A DNA stretch of 64,000 bases from the NCBI GenBank assembly GCA_002700385.1, contig PADC01000006.1, positions 124,001 through 188,000 on the forward strand, written 5' to 3'. A program made the translations under genes and the position numbers. Origin of the DNA: Cycloclasticus sp. (GTDB lineage Bacteria; Pseudomonadota; Gammaproteobacteria; Methylococcales; Cycloclasticaceae). The notes under the pieces were generated by a model that was not told where the DNA came from, ran no database searches, and was given only the letters and a program-made list of their open reading frames with translations. Position 1 is the stretch's first letter. The number at the start of each line of letters is the position of its first letter. Positions 62,223-64,000 of this stretch are shown piece after piece.

Positions 62223-64000
62223 AGAGCCGTGCTTCTCTCAATTCGCCGAAAAATCACATACGCTGGTATGGCCAAACAAGCTAACAGCAGTAAAATTAAA
62301 ACCAAAGGCCAATAAACGGGCTGATTCCATTGCTGTTGATATTGCTCTCGTTGTACTGGGTCAATATTTATATATTTGGTTTTATTATTTGCCATTAAGT
62401 TAGGATGGGCATTCTTATACCACCCGTGGTACAAAGAAAAAGCCTTCGGGTGAAAACCCCAAATCCACGGAGCATCTTGTTGAGCAATACTGACCATTTC
62501 ATTAATAAGAGCCTGCCTTTCAGGCGTGTTTTCCATGGTACTCACCTGCTCAAAAAGACGATCAAACTCTGCATTCTGGTAATTAGCCGCATTCTCTCCA
62601 CCATTAATGGCTTTTGCATTTTTTCCATACAGCAAAAACAAGAAGTTTTCAGGGTCTGGGTAATCAGCATTCCAACCCCACATAAACATTTGTGCACTGC
62701 CTGTTCGCATTTTTTCTTGGAAACGGTTGTAATCTGTTCCGCGGATAACCAATTGAATATTTAATTTATTAAATTGTTTGCGAAACCAATTTAATCGAGC
62801 CTTGCTGTCAGGGCCACTGTCCATGGTATCAAAGTATAATACCAATGGCTTACCTGTGGCTGGGTCAACGCCTTTAGGGTAGCCTGCTTCACTCAATAAG
62901 GCTTTTGCCTCAGTTATTGATCGCCTTTGCAACCCATCCTGCCAGGCATAGACAACGGGGTTCATCCCCTGCTCTCCAGCAAGGTGCCCAAAAATGCCTG
63001 GAGGAATAATCCCCTGTGCGGCAACTCCTCGGCCATTTTGAAAAATTGAAATATATTCTTCAAAATCAACCGCAATAGAAATAGCCTGGCGAAGTTTTTT
63101 AGTTTTTTCTGAGCGGCCTCCCAACACCTCATCCATCATATTAAAACCAAAATAATACGTAGATGTCGTAACGGCTGTTTGAAGACCAATCCCTCGATCA
63201 ATCATACGTTGAGTTAAGCCCACATCCCCCTCTGCCGAAAAGTTAACCGCTTGATCAAAACTATCTGAACTGACACCTGAAGCATCATAATAACCCTGTA
63301 AAAATTTATTCCAGTAGGGTATCGATTCTTTTTCAAGCGAAAAAATGACCTGATCTATTAATGGAAGGCGTTTACCAGCATCGTTTAGCAGGCCTTTTTC
63401 TTTTGCCCCTGCGTGCCCGTCGGATGGATAATAGTCGGCATGGAAATGGGGATTTTTTGTTAACACCATTCGCCGGTTAGGATTATTTTCCCGCAAATAA
63501 AAAGGCCCAGTACCAACTGGAAACCAGTCCAGTGTTATATTTTTCTCACGCAAGAACGGATGAGAATAAAATTCATCGGCCTCCCAAGGTATTGGGGAAA
63601 AAAACGGCATCGCTAACCAATTTATAAACTGAGGGTATTTACCCTTAATCCGAATTGAAAAAAAGTACTCATTTATCTTTTTAACACCCTCAAGCGACTT
63701 AGATTTTAAGCGCTGGCTCTTGGTAACGTCAGGAAATTGTTTTTTTAATGCCGATTGCTGATTGGCAAATTCAGCAAAACCAACAATATAATTGGCCATT
63801 AATCCTGCTATTGGTGATTGAGTTGCTGGATCAGCCAAACGTTTTATTTGATAAATAAAATCATCTACCGTTAGCGTTCGCGTTTTCAAAGGTAAGTCGT
63901 AAATCGATTTACCCTCCCATGTTTTCGGTAATGCCTTATGAAGCGCTAAATCAAAACTTGGGTGAGGCTGGAATTTAATACCTGGTTTAATAGAAAGTTG
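62219..64000 (-). CDS. Peptide-type extracellular solute-binding protein, 5' end outside window
   Basis: SBP_bac_5-family ligand-binding protein of the transporter. The frame is open to the right edge, giving about 593 residues without the N-terminus; an internal TTG at 63889 is not the start. Typical segments are PVGTGPFYLRENNPNRRMVL, ISIAVDFEEYISIFQNGRG and MFMWGWNADYPDPENFLFLLYG. Unusually, the C-terminus carries a membrane helix (WPLVLILLLLACLAIPAYVI) followed by a short basic tail, so the protein may stay tethered beside the permeases. First visible gene of the SBP-permease-permease-serB-ATPase operon. Confidence 0.88.
   Translation of the reverse strand, partial: QLSIKPGIKFQPHPSFDLALHKALPKTWEGKSIYDLPLKTRTLTVDDFIYQIKRLADPATQSPIAGLMANYIVGFAEFANQQSALKKQFPDVTKSQRLKSKSLEGVKKINEYFFSIRIKGKYPQFINWLAMPFFSPIPWEADEFYSHPFLREKNITLDWFPVGTGPFYLRENNPNRRMVLTKNPHFHADYYPSDGHAGAKEKGLLNDAGKRLPLIDQVIFSLEKESIPYWNKFLQGYYDASGVSSDSFDQAVNFSAEGDVGLTQRMIDRGIGLQTAVTTSTYYFGFNMMDEVLGGRSEKTKKLRQAISIAVDFEEYISIFQNGRGVAAQGIIPPGIFGHLAGEQGMNPVVYAWQDGLQRRSITEAKALLSEAGYPKGVDPATGKPLVLYFDTMDSGPDSKARLNWFRKQFNKLNIQLVIRGTDYNRFQEKMRTGSAQMFMWGWNADYPDPENFLFLLYGKNAKAINGGENAANYQNAEFDRLFEQVSTMENTPERQALINEMVSIAQQDAPWIWGFHPKAFSLYHGWYKNAHPNLMANNKTKYINIDPVQREQYQQQWNQPVYWPLVLILLLLACLAIPAYVIFRRIERSTAL

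Noticed and set aside
1-64000. CRISPR arrays, rRNA genes and prophage modules
   Set aside because: No regularly spaced repeats, no rRNA sequence and no phage structural genes were found on reading through the window.

Overview
The window looks like chromosome of a marine-type gammaproteobacterium. Housekeeping order is gammaproteobacterial: rpsB-tsf-pyrH, map-glnD, and mltD/yafS-rnhA-dnaQ. A Rieske aromatic-ring dioxygenase, a Baeyer-Villiger monooxygenase and an FMN monooxygenase point to a degrader of aromatic or other hydrophobic compounds. A Cycloclasticus-like Thiotrichales member would fit, but that is inference. The backbone has moderate GC and few intergenic gaps; the accessory regions are visibly AT-richer.

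Layout. 0-2.5 kb: pyrH (cut by the left edge), tsf and rpsB on the minus strand, with a stringent-type rpsB promoter. 2.6-6.1 kb: map-glnD. 6.3-12.4 kb: an AddA/AddB-like helicase-nuclease pair. 12.6-20.1 kb: an AT-rich block of three gene cassettes, each ending in an integron attC site, with no integrase in view (a CALIN). The cassettes encode a lipoprotein metallopeptidase, a 630-residue membrane protein, and an operon of DNA methyltransferase, HerA-type ATPase and NurA-type nuclease. 20.2-22.6 kb: a glutaredoxin gene, a dead RAYT-type transposase with terminal inverted repeats, and a small membrane protein. 22.6-28.1 kb: a Baeyer-Villiger monooxygenase divergent from an esterase, a luciferase-like monooxygenase, an SdiA-regulated-type protein and a thioredoxin. 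28.1-34.9 kb: a compact moxR-bat operon. 35-37.2 kb: a flavoprotein and a PDC-type membrane sensor. 37.4-40.4 kb: a copper-resistance operon (DUF411, CopA, CopB), divergent from an FNR-like regulator. 41.4-43.3 kb: dioxygenase beta and alpha subunits with an FNR-type box upstream. 43.5-46.4 kb: gene remnants and small lysine-rich genes. 46.4-51.0 kb: ppk followed by a ppx/gppA gene split by an IS30-family element. 51.2-53.3 kb: a PhoH remnant, tRNA-Glu, tRNA-Ala and gltX. 53.4-57 kb: dnaQ, rnhA, yafS-like and mltD. 57-64 kb: an oligopeptide ABC transporter operon with serB inside it; its binding-protein gene is cut by the right edge.

The strongest candidate for an under-described system is the cassette block. 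Each last gene stops inside or at the attC R'' box. The attC arms pair almost perfectly apart from a few one-sided extra bases, as in folded attC sites. The third cassette carries a complete, tightly coupled methyltransferase-HerA-NurA operon, which reads as a candidate anti-phage or DNA-discrimination system carried as one cassette of about 4.5 kb.
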